In this document: positions 1 to 10,780 of the stretch, one piece after another
Layout: each line of letters starts with the position of its first letter
Numbering within the stretch: position 1 is the stretch's first letter
Assembly: GCA_003427395.1 (NCBI GenBank)
Contig: BFEA01000085.1
Span: 975,483-1,009,510 of the forward strand
Direction: 5' to 3'
DNA: 34,028 bases
Origin: Chara braunii
Taxonomy: Eukaryota > Streptophyta > Charophyceae > Charales > Characeae
The notes under the pieces: model-generated
What the model saw: the letters and a program-made list of their open reading frames with translations, nothing else
What the model was told of the DNA's origin: nothing
Databases searched by the model: none
Program-made: the position numbers and the translations under genes

Positions 1-54
<54 letters not shown>
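1..54. repeat. (TC)n microsatellite
   Basis: Uninterrupted TC dinucleotide run at the window edge. It probably continues beyond base 1. Confidence 0.98.
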
Positions 55-57
<3 letters not shown>

Positions 58-241
58 TCACCTGTTCTCTCTCACACGAACTGGCTCTCAGCCCCCATTG
101 GGCTGGATTGGGGTCAATTAAATGGAAAAAAAATAAAATAAAATAAAAATCACCTGTAAATTGCAGCACTGCTGGTGTTGCGAGTTGTCTCGAGGGAACG
201 GCTGCTGATGATGCTTTTTCAGCAGCCCAGTCTCTTCTTCT

Positions 242-245
<4 letters not shown>

Positions 246-331
<86 letters not shown>

Positions 332-336
332 TCCCT

Positions 337-374
<38 letters not shown>
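246..374. repeat. Compound (CT)n-(AC)n microsatellite
   Basis: A CT run to about 320 passes into AC repeats to 374, broken only by a short ATCCCTCC spacer near 331-338. Open frames across it are low-complexity Ser/Leu, Glu/Arg or Thr/His strings and are not genes. Confidence 0.97.
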
Positions 375-377
<3 letters not shown>

Positions 378-484
378 GCAGTCTCTCGCCCTCTCACTGC
401 GCAGTCTCTCTCCCTCTCACTGCGCAATCTCTCTCCCTCTCACTGCGCAGTCCCTCTCTCTCACTATGCAGTCTCTCTCTCTCA
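372..484. repeat. 23-bp minisatellite, five copies
   Basis: The word CACTGCGCAG (fourth copy CACTGCGCAG, third CACTGCGCAA, fifth CACTATGCAG) followed by TCTCTC-type sequence begins at 372, 395, 418, 441 and 462, giving a period of 23 bp and a shorter last step. Two further copies with a 26-bp period occur at about 6266-6315, nearly 5.9 kb away. Confidence 0.9.
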
Positions 485-1741
485 CCGTTGTCGGTGCGTA
501 TACCCTTACAAGGGTATCCGCCCTGGTTTTTGCAAACAACAGAAAATAGCGTTGGTTTAAAATCTGATTATTCCGTGCAAGGCGCAAGTGCGTCTGTGAA
601 TCGAGCTGACTAGGCGGTTGACTAGAATAGAGTGTGTGGGCGCGCAAGCTTAAGGCGCGCGTGTGATTTTTTTTCCTTTGAATTGTTCGTAGGACCGGCA
701 TAGTCGGCCGGCCTGGTCTTTATTTGTTAATTAAGGTAAGGACATTGAAGTTTCCGTCTCTCTATTCGGCACGTTCGACCGGCGGCAGGTTTGGCGTGCG
801 GAACGGTGGCGGCCATGGTGTAGTCAGAGCAAACCGCCGCGGGCGTATAGTGCTCGTGCGCTCGGCTGCGGATGGAGGAGTAGCCCGGGCGCTTTCTGGC
901 CCTGAGCGTTACGCGACACTGGGTTATATGGGATTCCGCGCTTGCTGGCTTCAGGCTTGGGCTGAGCCCTATGGGTTACGATATTGGACTTGCGAAATGG
1001 AGGTGTGGGGATCGAGGCTAGTAGGCAGCAGAGCGATGGAGCATTAAAGGAGTTGAAGGGTTGAGGGTCCCGCGAGACTATCCCCTTTTGTTTTGTTGGG
1101 GGAGTCCGACCACAGGCCCGCATGGCTGGTCCGGGGAGGTGCTGGTAGGTCCCGCCCCCTTCGTTTTATGTTAAGTTATTTTATTTTATTTTTCTATCTG
1201 TCCCATTCGGGTCCGAGCCAGGTGCCAGCCGGTAGCATCAGGGCCAGGCTTCCCCGATGGGCCGGTCACTGTGCCTTCGCTGGTCACTGTGCCTTCCCTC
1301 CGGTCCCCTCCCCCTATGAATGTCAGCAGTCCCTGCTCAATGCCGCTTGGCGGGGGTACCACGACGAGGGCTGCAGCGACACTACTGTGCAGACCCGTCC
1401 GTTGGACTTGGATGCGTAGGGGGGAAGGCTGGCCTACGGACTGAACAGGCGGAGACGTAGAGGAGAGTGTGAAGGAGGCAGGGGTGTTAGCGGTCCTCCG
1501 AGGCTTCCCTCAGGATGGCTGGAGCTTGGACCGAGATCGGTCGCAGCAGGGCGCGCTGTCGTTGGAGCGGCGCTAGCAAAATGGGAGAGAACCGGCCCGC
1601 ACTAGGACAGTAGGTCGAGGAAGAGGGTGACGGACAGTAGACGAGGTACGTGATGGGCAAAGGAGCCGCAGATAAGTGCTGAGACTATGCAGGGATGCAA
1701 CGGGTGACTGATGCAAGGCGGAGAGGCGACAAAGGCAACAC
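485..1741. other. Non-coding GC-rich stretch, no gene recognised
   Basis: The open frames here are short and match no family I recognise. Seen directly are a T-rich tract near 667, a possible splice donor (AAGGTAAGG) at about 731, and a small direct repeat of GGTCACTGTGCCTTC at about 1263-1298. It could be the 5' end of a transcript or an old transposon; the sequence does not decide. Confidence 0.5.
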
Positions 1742-2215
1742 AGGGAAAGTGGGAAGAACCTGGACGCTAAATTACGCCAGGTGCATTCAGAGTCGGAGGT
1801 GAGAAGAGCGAGCCGAAGATCGCCTAACTCACCCGTTTCTTGATGAAAACGGGTGAATGAAGACTCGTTTTGGAGGTTTTAGGGTGGTGTGACACCATTG
1901 GTGAAGCTAGAATAGAGGGTAGATTAGTAGGATGGGTGTTAGTAGAGACAGGCAGTGGGCGAAGGTGGCGGACGTAGCTATGGAAGAAGTAGATGACCGC
2001 GAGGGTTAACCGACCCTCCATGAAATCGGTCGAGGGGAGAGCCGTTCTGGGGGTTTCAGGCAGGGGCGAATCTGGTGGAGAAGTCGGATTTGAAGGATAG
2101 CTAGTAGGTTGAGAGTTAGTGGGAAAAGTAGGTACGCAGTGATGTCGGGAACGTGGATATGGAGGGAGTGATTCTGGACGCAAAGTTGCATTGGGTACAT
2201 TCGGATGAAGGGGAG
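1742..2215. repeat. Diverged tandem repeat with hairpin-like units
   Basis: About 120 bp from 1824 aligns with about 120 bp from 2003. On the minus strand both encode Pro/Ser/Thr-rich peptides with the shared spacing N-x-x-P-T-x-x-P-S and P-x-T-x-[RK]-T-x-L in one 119-aa open frame (1824-2183). A CTGGACGC-containing segment at about 1760 recurs near 2172. The first unit holds a perfect 9-bp stem (1830-1838 with 1847-1855). The second holds a weaker one (2009-2013 with 2026-2030). The minus frame could be a coding remnant, but no family is recognisable. Confidence 0.5.
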
Positions 2216-4504
2216 GGCTATTCCAGCGGTTCTTGTCAAGGCGAACGTGATTGTGAGGTTAGTTTTAGAGGAGAATTAGTGTAGTTGAAGTTAGCAAAAA
2301 AGGAGGCTGAAGGCGATGTATCTGTGCGCTTTCTAGCGGTAGGCTCATTCTGGTTTTGCTCAGCTTACCGGCGAAAGTAGCTTCCCTCTGTTTTACTCTC
2401 TCGGGCACACAACCAACGATAATTGCTTATAACAACTCCTTGTTTCACACTCACATGGGGGCTTCCTTTCAGAATGTTTGATCATCAAGGTGAATAGTTC
2501 CATATTCTGACGGAAGATACGTTTGACGTGGCTCCTGCTAGCGGCGGGTTGGAGATTTACCTATTGGCCGATGTGTTCGCACACGAGTAGCAGGAAGCCA
2601 ACTGCAGGGGTAAGGGCTTACCTGTGAACGAGCAGATTCGAGGAGTATAGGGCTGGTGACAGCATGCGCGTTCTGAGCGACGTCGATGCTGTATTCTAGT
2701 CACCGTGATGTTGAGGCAGCGAGTATGGTAGAGGAGTACCTGACAACTACGATCTGTTGAAGAAAACAGAGGAGCATGGTAAGAGCCCAAATGCATGATG
2801 GGTGGCGAGCTTGGGGTCTGCATACACCTTGGTTACCATCAGCTTACCGATTTGATGAGACTATGTTGTGTTGCGCATCCCTGTGAGCTATTGAATAGGC
2901 CGTAGGGAGCAGCCGGATATACCAAGTTGACAAGGGCAAAGTCTGAGAAAAGAGAGAGCAACAGGAAGGAGCGAGACACCTTGTGACAATCGGGCGGGCT
3001 GCTTGCAGCCAGAGGAGTGAGTGGTTGCAGCAGGCTGGACAGGACCGAGTGGTATGCTCGAACCTTGTTGATTGGAGTTGTCGTTGGGTTTCATGATGGT
3101 GCCAATCGCGCGGGAACGACTGACTGCACCAGGTCCGCTGCTGTTCGTTTGGTTATACACAGGCTGCTGTTTGTGGTTCGTTTGACTGTGCAGAAGCTGA
3201 CTACGGGGTGTGTTCTTCTATGAGCTCACGAGACGAGTTAATCGTCACCGACTGTGTAATCAGAAAGGAGGCTGACTGGGCGACGCAGGATGAACCGAAA
3301 GTTGGGTTATTGTCCCAAATTGTACGCTAACCCAATACGAGTCCTATTGTTGACACCAAAGTCAAGTCTGCTAGCACAGTAAGGTGTCACCAACTATGCA
3401 AAGACGGCCCTGTGAGTGACTGGTTGTTGTTGCTGGCTCTCAAGGGTGACTGTGTTCCTACACCAACTGCAAGGGCTGCGGATCCGGCCGTTGATCAGTG
3501 TGACACCCATCCCATTGGTGTAGGCTTAGTCATTTGCTGGTGCACTGTCCATGCTGCCGTACGGAGAAGCGAGGCGGACATATCTGTTCAGCTGGTACAC
3601 TGCCTATTTTGATGTACCGAGTGGTGGGGAGCGAACAACGGAGTTAGAAGATTCACTTGTTGATGGATATGTCGCTTATCCTACCAAGTGACGTAGCGGG
3701 GCCCGGCTGGGAGCAGGGTGCTTACTGAGGCTTAGTGAGGACTACATAACCGGTATTTGTGCGGACTCTGACTGCTGCATGACCAGCTGACCACGCTGCT
3801 GCTCTATTGCGGAGAATGAGAAGATTGTGATTTTGATCCACGACCCGTGTATGGGCTGTGGTCGGGACGTTTTAGACCGCGAGCTTGTGGGAAAAGATTG
3901 TTGAAGAGGGGGACACTGCTGCGATCTGGGGGATTGTCACGAAGTTGGCAACATTCTATTCGACTTTGACTGACCAAGTTGATGCTACATTAATGGCTGC
4001 CATTGCGGGGCCCTCAGGAGCAGCAAGATAACAAGGCCCTCTCACGGGAGTCTGAGTGCACCCTCCTTGGATCTGAGAGTCTCAAACCTATCTCTTTCTT
4101 CCCTTCTCACTCTAAGTCTGGTCTATTGGTTACGAGAGGAAGGCGGGAGGCAGGATTGCAACCCGTAGGACCGCGTCAAGACTTTGTGGGGAGTCCACCC
4201 ACCGATTGTGGGAGCTCTGCCGGAACCTAGGCGAGGTTCTAGAGGCAGGGAATTGACAGGTATACCTTTCTCTATCTGTACGACCCACTATACCCCCGGT
4301 TGTTTATCTCCCTTTAGTTTGGCTGGTGTATGCATGTCATTGTCCCTATGACTTTGCCTTTGTTCAGGACTTAATCAGACTGAATGGAAAGAATGTGTGC
4401 GTGTGAAGCTTAAGTTTCTCTTTATTTTGACTGAAAGCAGACTAAGCGATGAACTGGGGGAAGGTGGGAGGAAGGCAGACTGCATGAGTCTGACCGGGTC
4501 AGCC
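2216..4504. other. Non-coding stretch with scattered inverted repeats
   Basis: No convincing gene is seen; the longest frames are under 100 aa and unrecognised. Two clear inverted repeats are present. One is TTGGGTTA at 3302-3309 with TAACCCAA at 3328-3335. The other is CCTACACCAA at 3457-3466 with TTGGTGTAGG at 3515-3524. Confidence 0.55.
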
Positions 4505-5022
4505 AAGGACTGGGCATTGTTTCTAAGCTGAATGGCCTAGGGTTGTGTTTATTTGTCTCTATTCTGAAGGGCGAAGCATTGTTTCTAAGTTGAATGGCCT
4601 GGTTGCTATGTTTATTGTATGAGGGCTGCTTGATGTGAAAGGGTTTTCTTGTTTTATTCTGAGGTAGAATTTTGGTCTAAGGCTGAGCATTGTTTCTAAG
4701 CTGAATGGCTGCCTGAAAATCACGCACATGAGTACAACCTGAGTATAAAAGAAAGTATTTTACTTGCATGTGAACTTGCAGCTGGACATTGTTTCCAAGC
4801 CGAATGGTCCAGCGCTAAGCCATATCACTAAGAAGAGAAGGGAAATTACAAAGTATAATTGGAAATAGTCTGGGCAAGCTGAACATTGTTTCCAAGCCGA
4901 ATGGTTCAGACCCCTGCCCATATTTGCATTTTCTTTTGAGAACAAAGTCAGAGAATTATTAAATCTTGGATATTAAACAGTTCAAGGCGGCTAGGCATTG
5001 TTTCCAAGCCGAATGGTCTAGT
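4505..5022. repeat. Six-copy hairpin repeat array with covarying arms
   Basis: A core matching ATTGTTTCYAAGYYGAATGG occurs six times, starting at 4516, 4578, 4689, 4788, 4885 and 4997 (steps 62, 111, 99, 97 and 112). The bases just outside each core form a stem. Copy 4 pairs GCTGGAC with GTCCAGC. Copy 5 pairs CTGAAC with GTTCAG, with an outer TGGGCA/TGCCCA stem. Copy 6 pairs through two G-U wobbles. Copy 1 pairs CTGGGC with GCCTAG with one wobble. Copy 3 pairs less well and copy 2 poorly. The arms differ between copies while remaining paired, and spacers are largely unrelated. This is what a conserved RNA or DNA hairpin would look like; which strand acts, and whether it is transcribed, cannot be told. 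No known family is recognised. Confidence 0.75.
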
Positions 5023-6265
5023 CAGATGGCCAAAGAAGAGAAAAGTAGTAGTGCAACCTGTTCGTGTATATCCTAAGGCTCTGGGGCTTGCATGGCTAAA
5101 GCGAGGGGTACGAGTATAGAGATTGGTTGGAGTTCACTCCGTGTAGTGCGTGGACTTTCGCTTGACTCTTTGATGTGGGTATATTCGTGTTGGGTATTCG
5201 CGTGGGCCGAGGGACCCACGCTAAGGGGCTTAATTAGGGGTTGGGACTGAGAAAGGGGGGGAAATCCCTCTATCTTGTGGTATGGTTCTTACAAATTTCT
5301 TGGTCGGACGTTGGTCCTGGGCCTGGATTCAAGGTCCTTGTCCAGGACAACCCAGACCCTAGACTCTGCAGGGAAGGAATCTGCCCCCGCGCAGAGCCTA
5401 TTTGCCCTGCTAGCCGAGACATTCAACCAGAAGGTTGGAGGTCTCGCGGCGGCCGCACGACTATTCCTTCAGCCGTGCAGTGTCACGAGGGAGTAGACCC
5501 TCACGACACTTCGAGTCTGACACTTGAGTGTCATAAGCGGTACTCGGATCCACGAGGGACTGCTTGATTATGAACCCTACATAGTACGCCATCATTGCGA
5601 CTACTTGCGAATACTTGCATTGCTAGTCGATATGAGTAGGCCTTGTGTCCGCGCGGTTTTATACTAAGTCTCATGCGGGACGCCTATCTGATTTCCGCAT
5701 CAGAAAGCTATGGGACGACTACTGAAGGGACTATGAGTGTTGTCGTGTTGTTTGGCCGTGTCGTTTTGTGTAGGCGTGCGTATGTGTGTGTGTTTTATTT
5801 TTGTGTTTCTTAGAGTAGCGTGCGCGTGGTGAGTGGGATACGTCCTAGTCGACCGACGCCGAGTCGCACTTGGGACTTCAGCCCCCCAAGATCTCGGTTC
5901 GCGTGCGGGTTCGCGTAGGCGGAATACTGCGCGTACCCCCTATGGTACAACGAACAAGAAACGCCCTCGGCCTGTCCACCTCTGCAATTGCAACTAATCA
6001 GCTTTCGTATTGTGGACTGGTAGCTCGGCGGGGATACGCCCACCGAAGGGAGGTGACAACTCCCGTAAGGGGGAGGTAAGTCGCGCCTCGCGTAGGCCCT
6101 ATCCTGTCGTAGGGGCTCGCGAGAGGTATGGCTGGCGCACTCGGTCGGAGCGGCTTGCGGAAGCTCCATTATATATTTGTGACGAAGGAATAAACCAACT
6201 CCTGCGTGACGCGGCCGGGAGGGTCCCGCGCTGCCCTTGGGCGGTGTCGGAACGATGCGCTCGAC
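5023..6265. other. Non-coding stretch, no gene recognised
   Basis: This is GC-rich sequence with several open frames, the longest a 168-codon minus frame at 5810-6316 without recognisable domain and partly built from the CT/GC repeat at its 5' end. A T/G-rich tract lies at about 5762-5812 and a TATATAT word near 6171. Confidence 0.5.
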
Positions 6266-6315
6266 ACCGCGCAGTCCCTCTCTCTCGCTCTCACTGCGCA
6301 GTCTCTCTCTCTGCA
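6266..6315. repeat. Two copies of the CACTGCGCAG/(CT) minisatellite
   Basis: CACCGCGCAGTCCCTC at about 6265 and CACTGCGCAGTCTCTC at 6292 repeat the unit found five times at 372-484, in the same orientation. Confidence 0.8.
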
Positions 6316-7849
6316 CGGTCCCTCACCCTGCGGGCCTGCGCAGCCGCTCTCACAACCAATTCCTCTCTTCCAAGAGCTTCCTTGGTTGCAGCCCACTTGA
6401 TCACATGAACAGGCACGAACAGACACCATCCACGCGGGCCCCATACCTCTGGCCCACTGTCCCGTCCTCTCTCGTTTTCATGCACACACACAAGCGGCCA
6501 CCATAGCTACCGTTGACCGTGACCAGCACTGAACCAGCACTGAACCACTGCGCCTCGTGAACAGGTACGTTCGCTGCGTTCCCTGCGGTCGCTTGCCCTT
6601 GCGCTGCGGTCCCTCCGGTCGCCGTCCGAGCACTGCGTTCGCTCCGGTCCCTCGGTCCCGAAAATTGCCCCCCTTTGCTGGCTTGCCAGCTTATGTGAAC
6701 GTGGAATCCCGAAACGGTTTGTGGCCACAACCCTCGTGGACGTGAGGTCCCGAAGGTCTTGAAACTGGGCGTGGACCTTTGATACCGGGAGCAACCGTGG
6801 TCCTGGTCTTGAAATTGGGCATGGACCTTTGAAACTGAGAGCGCCCGCGGGCGTGGTCCCCAAACTGATCGTGGCTGGCCTGAGAAAACTGGTCTTGGCC
6901 CACAACACCTGTGCCTCCAATGTGGCCACTTTGTAGAATGGGTCTGTTGGGTACAACACGAAAATTCCTCGGCGGCTGACAATGTCGAGCAATCCAAACC
7001 CAGGCAATAAGTATATCCTAGCTTGACAAGCGTCCAAATAAAAAGGGGTCTAGCCAATGTGTCCACGAGTAAACCCACAATACCAAATCGTTATCTTGAT
7101 GTTGCCCATCGGTCAAAGGTGTCCATCAATAGCTCGGCGATCCCGAGCAGCCATCATCGTGAAAACCGAGAGCATCCGAAGGTCATGCTGGACTGAAATA
7201 GCAAGTCACCCAAGATCACTAGAATTCACATGACGAAATCCCGCGTCGGCGGGCGGGGCGGGGCTCGTGCCAAAAGTCAGTCCCCTCGCACTAACGTCCA
7301 ACCGTATGCCCAAAAATAGTCATCCCGCATACACGACCGGACCAGCTCACATGTGTAGCAATGCAGGGTTCGCGCTCACACAAAAATAAGGGGTCACAGG
7401 GGGTAAATAAAACAGCCTGGATCTGGGTAAGGTCACAGTGAAACATAATCAGACACAAAAACGAGAGATAGGCCAAATTCGAGATCCCTTTTCATCCTTT
7501 CATAATTTATTTTCGATTTTTAATATTGTGGTGAAAATAAATAGATTTATGGCCTTTAGTTGGCCACACAAAATCGCCTACGCAGAAGCCCGTGGGCGCG
7601 CCCGCGACCAAGGGTTAGAGGAAGCAAAAGTAAGACAAAATAGGCCATCATAAGGGGTGTCTAAAATACGGTAACATAATAGGATAAAATATGTAATAGT
7701 AGGGGTCACATCAACTAGCGGAGGAGCGCAAAACAGGGGTCGTCGCGACACCCCGTTTTTTCGTCACTCGTCCGACAAAAGAAGAGTCAAAAACGGACAT
7801 AGTAGACAGAGATAGACTTCTAAAACTCTCATTTCGGGTGGCCGGCTGC
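6316..7849. other. Non-coding flank with a 50-bp minisatellite
   Basis: Two near-copies of a 50-bp unit start at 6755 and 6805 (GGTCTTGAAACTGGGC / GGTCTTGAAATTGGGC). A small direct repeat of CCAGCACTGAA lies at about 6522-6543. A long minus frame of 225 codons (6401-7078) reads through these repeats and is not recognised. The 3' LTR of the element at 7850-14278 would be expected here, but I could not match it to a partner. Confidence 0.5.
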
Positions 7850-8330
7850 TCTGCGGCCGCCCGACACCGCTACTCCCTCGTAAGTTTCGGCGTTCTTCCC
7901 CTTCCTGTAGGCTATAGAAGAGGCAAGTCCCTATGTTCCAAGATGTCGTCAATGTCCACATGGCCGTCCATGGTTGGGGGCAACATTCATCTCCTTGATG
8001 GAAACTGATCAGTCTCAGCGAAAGGTGCAACCTTGGAAGCATGAAATACAGGGTAAATGCGCAGATGATCAGGGATTCTTATAATGTACGAGGGACCATC
8101 CAAATCACCACCCGCAATATTTAGAACTTCCCAAGGATCGAAGTATTGTGGCATTAGCTTGCCAGAGATTCCGAGTTCCTGACCCAGTTCACTAGCTTGT
8201 ACCCAGACACGTTACCCTACCTGAAATGTACAGAGGCGATCATTGCGTCCTAAGGCTTTCTAATGTGCTCAACGGCCTGTTGCAAGAGCTTCTCATATTG
8301 GACACCGAACTGTATGGTCCCTGGCGTTGC
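7850..8330 (-). pseudogene. 3' end of pol: post-integrase domain, chromodomain-like remnant
   Basis: Reading leftward, fragments match the usual tail of gypsy pol: GPSYIIRIPDHL at about 8080, PVFHASKVAPF at about 8020 (the PVFHVS-type box that precedes chromodomains), and PPTMDGHVDIDDILEHRD at about 7925-7980, followed by GRGRTPKLTREYR at about 7870-7905. In intact chromoviruses this last part opens the chromodomain that guides integration to heterochromatin; the rest of the fold is not readable here. Stops and frameshifts separate the blocks. The family link is established knowledge; assignment as a chromodomain is inference. Confidence 0.6.
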
Positions 8331-10081
8331 AGCTGTTCAATTTTCAGGAAGGAGGAAGTCTAGTGCAGATCTAGGCCTCCACCCCAAATGCGGGTCATTT
8401 GGAGTGACGCCGGTGGTGTTGTGTACCGTGTTGTTGTAGAGGCTGGCGATGAGCGGCAACTTCTCATCTTTGTCATTCTGGCTAGGCTTGATGTAATGCC
8501 TCAGCAAATGCTGCACCACACGGTTCATCTGTTCCGCTTGGCGGTTGGCTTTGAGATGATTTGCTGAAGTCATTTGGAGTTGGCTGTCGATCTGTTCAGC
8601 AGCCTTCTTCCACATTTCACTGGTGAACCGGACATCACAAGTTGACATTGGGTGGTCGTGACCCGACCCGACCCGATCGTACCCAGCCGTACCCGACAGT
8701 TTTGGACAGGTGCGGGTATGGCATGATTAGTATGGGCAGTTGGGTCCGGAAATTTGAGGGGGGGATATGGTTGGGGCAGGAAACTGTAGGGTGGGTGGGG
8801 CTGGGTGTGTTGACATAGTGCCTGAACGGTTTCGGTCGGGCAAAGGTTTGCCTTGGTTCCGGGTACGGTTGGGTAGAGGTTTCGTGTGGGTGACCGGAGG
8901 CCTGTAGGCATACTAGGCATATTTGGCAAGCCTAGGTAGTATTAGGGTCTGACCCTTTTTCTTCACTGGGAAATAGTGGTACTAGTGGGGCGTGCCCTAG
9001 TATAAATTTGTCTATGGCCGTCCGTTATTTGTCTTAGGGTCAAGGTAGTACTAGTGCCAGATCGTACTATTAATTTGGCCTGGCCCCAATCGTTTCATCC
9101 TAGGGAATATAGTATTCACTAATAGGCTTTCGCCATAATTGCGGTCAGATCCATCAAAATCTGGCTATAGTTGCGGCCAAATCTAGACAAGAAAGTATCA
9201 ATGTGAGTATCCCCAACCACTGGCCCATTGTCAACGCCAAAATTTCAAGCGGAAATTTGTGGATGGAAGCTAAGGAATCCGACATGCAAGGCCTAAGTTT
9301 GAAATAACGATAAAAGGGAAGACTAAGCCTGGGTGGAAAATTTTGGGCACAGGTACGGCTGGGCACGGGTGGATGGATACTAGGTCGGGCGCGGCTGGAT
9401 GCGGGTGAAGGGAATGTTGGCCTGGGTGTGGCTGGGTATGGGTAGACAATACTTAGATCACCCTGGGTGGGTTGGGTACGGGTAGAAAAAAAATTAAATT
9501 AGCATGGGTGGGCTGGGGCTGGGTAAAAATAATTGTGTTTACATGGGTCTGGCTAGATATGATACATCAAGGCTTGAGCTGGGTCGGATATGGGTAGGAA
9601 AAAAAATGGTTTTGCAACCTCTGTCAGACATCTTTGTCACTAACAATGGTCTTAGGCAGTCCAAAGTCACGCGCCCAGTTATCCATGAATAACTTGATGA
9701 TGTGTTTTGGCCTCGCAGTATTTGGCATGGCAATTAGTCTAGCGTAATGTGCCACTTGCCACTCTTGCTGCTCACGAGGCCATCCATGAAATCCATGGAG
9801 ATACTCTGCCAATGGCCTGCAGGCATGGGCAAGGGCTTGAGTAACCCAAGCGGTGCTTGAGTTGGCGGCTTATCCCTCTGACAGACTTGGCAAGTTTGTA
9901 CGTACTTATTTGCATTGTCAAGCGTACCAGGCCACCAGAATCGTTGCACTAAATTAGCATTAGTCTTCTGATAGCCGAAATGCCCTGTCGCATCACGACA
10001 CACTGCTAAATATAAACTACGCAGAGCTAGACGGCACACACAATCTTTAGAACCCTTCCTTTTCAAGGAAGAGTAACCCAT
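8331..10081 (-). pseudogene. Integrase of retrotransposon 1, split by an insertion
   Basis: The enzyme would insert cDNA into chromosomes. The HHCC finger region is at about 9870-10040: GHFGYQKT then CQVC, with the first His of the motif replaced (RDATGHFG). The catalytic core begins with SMDFMDGL, whose Asp codon is at 9791-9793. The second acidic residue lies in SDKDV at 9627-9641, exactly where a 990-bp insertion (8637-9626) interrupts the frame. Reading resumes leftward with RFTSEMWKKAAEQ, and the third acidic residue fits the Glu of RQAEQMNR near 8530. The C-terminal part runs to SALDFLLPEN at about 8340. A short stretch between the first core Asp and NTARPKH is also missing or shifted. 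Confidence 0.85.
8637..9626. mobile_element. 990-bp insertion in integrase with 6-bp target duplication
   Basis: GACATC at 8631-8636 is repeated at 9627-9632, and removing the sequence between rejoins the integrase reading SDKDV to RFTSEMW in frame, so this is a real later insertion. It carries no recognisable gene. Its outer parts are rich in diverged words of the type GCTGGGTATGGGTAG (about 8700-8890 and 9350-9610) around a more A/T-rich middle. The two ends are not clear inverted repeats, although TGACA near the left (8643) faces TGTCA at the right end. Class unknown; a non-autonomous element. Confidence 0.75.
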
Positions 10082-10780
10082 CCACCACCAGAAACTCGTT
10101 AGATGCGGCCTTACATTGGGCCTCGGCAGATGCGGCCCAATGTTGGGCCTCTAGTACGTGTATGATGTCCATCATGACATGATCTTCCTTGTAGGCATCC
10201 ACCAACGATCGACTTACATTGTCAGCTAAGCCAAACACTGTAATTAGCGCACCTAGGTAGTTTGCCCTACGTGACAGCGCATCGACAACCTTGTTGTACT
10301 TTCCCTTCCCGTAGTAGTCACAGCGCATCGACAATCTTGTTGTACTTTCCCTTCTCGTAGTCAACCTTGAAGTCATACTGATCTATGACTTCAATCCAGC
10401 GTTTGAGTGCATCAGAGAGAACAGGCTGCGTCTTGATCCACTTAAGTGTCTGATGGTCGGTCCTTGGATAGAAAAACCTTCCCAACAGATAATGTCTCAA
10501 GTGGACAAGAAAAGGGCATAGAGTTCTCTTTCATAGTTGGACTTCGCCAACTTCTTCGATGGCATCTTCTTGCTCATGTACTCGATCGGGCTCGACTTTT
10601 TACATTCCTGTTGAGCCAACACTGCGCCTATGCCATATTGGCTTGCGTTAGTGGTCACGATGAATGGCTTCTCCGGATCGGGAACCATGAGAACCTCATG
10701 ATGGATGAGGGCATATTTCTGCCTTTTGAAGGCACCCTCATATTCGCCTGTCCATTCCCATGGAGTATCAAGGTGTGTTA
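10082..10780 (-). pseudogene. RNase H and linker of retrotransposon 1
   Basis: RNase H removes the RNA strand during reverse transcription. The block at 10497-10700 reads PFIVTTNASQYGIGAVLAQQ, where the family has T-D-A-S: the first catalytic Asp is Asn (codon 10647-10649). SKKLAKSNYERELYALF follows, with the conserved Glu. The next block (10318-10500) reads HYLLGRFFYPRTDHQTLKW, keeping the TDHQ Asp. A 46-bp tandem duplication (10275-10320 and 10321-10366) repeats the KGKYNKxVDAL motif and shifts the frame. The linker to the integrase finger ends at about 10050. Confidence 0.85.

Noticed and set aside
53-549. Open frames of 124 codons on both strands
   Set aside because: They are translations of (CT)n and (CA)n tracts.
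4505-5022. CRISPR array
   Set aside because: Spacers are uneven (about 40-90 bp), repeats are imperfect, and the context is a eukaryotic genome.
5810-6316. 168-codon minus frame
   Set aside because: No recognisable domain; its 5' end lies in the CT/GCGCAG repeat, and stop-poor frames are expected in GC-rich sequence.
6401-7078. 225-codon minus frame and its 176-codon neighbour
   Set aside because: They read through a 50-bp minisatellite, so the internal peptide repeat is a DNA repeat in translation; no family recognised.
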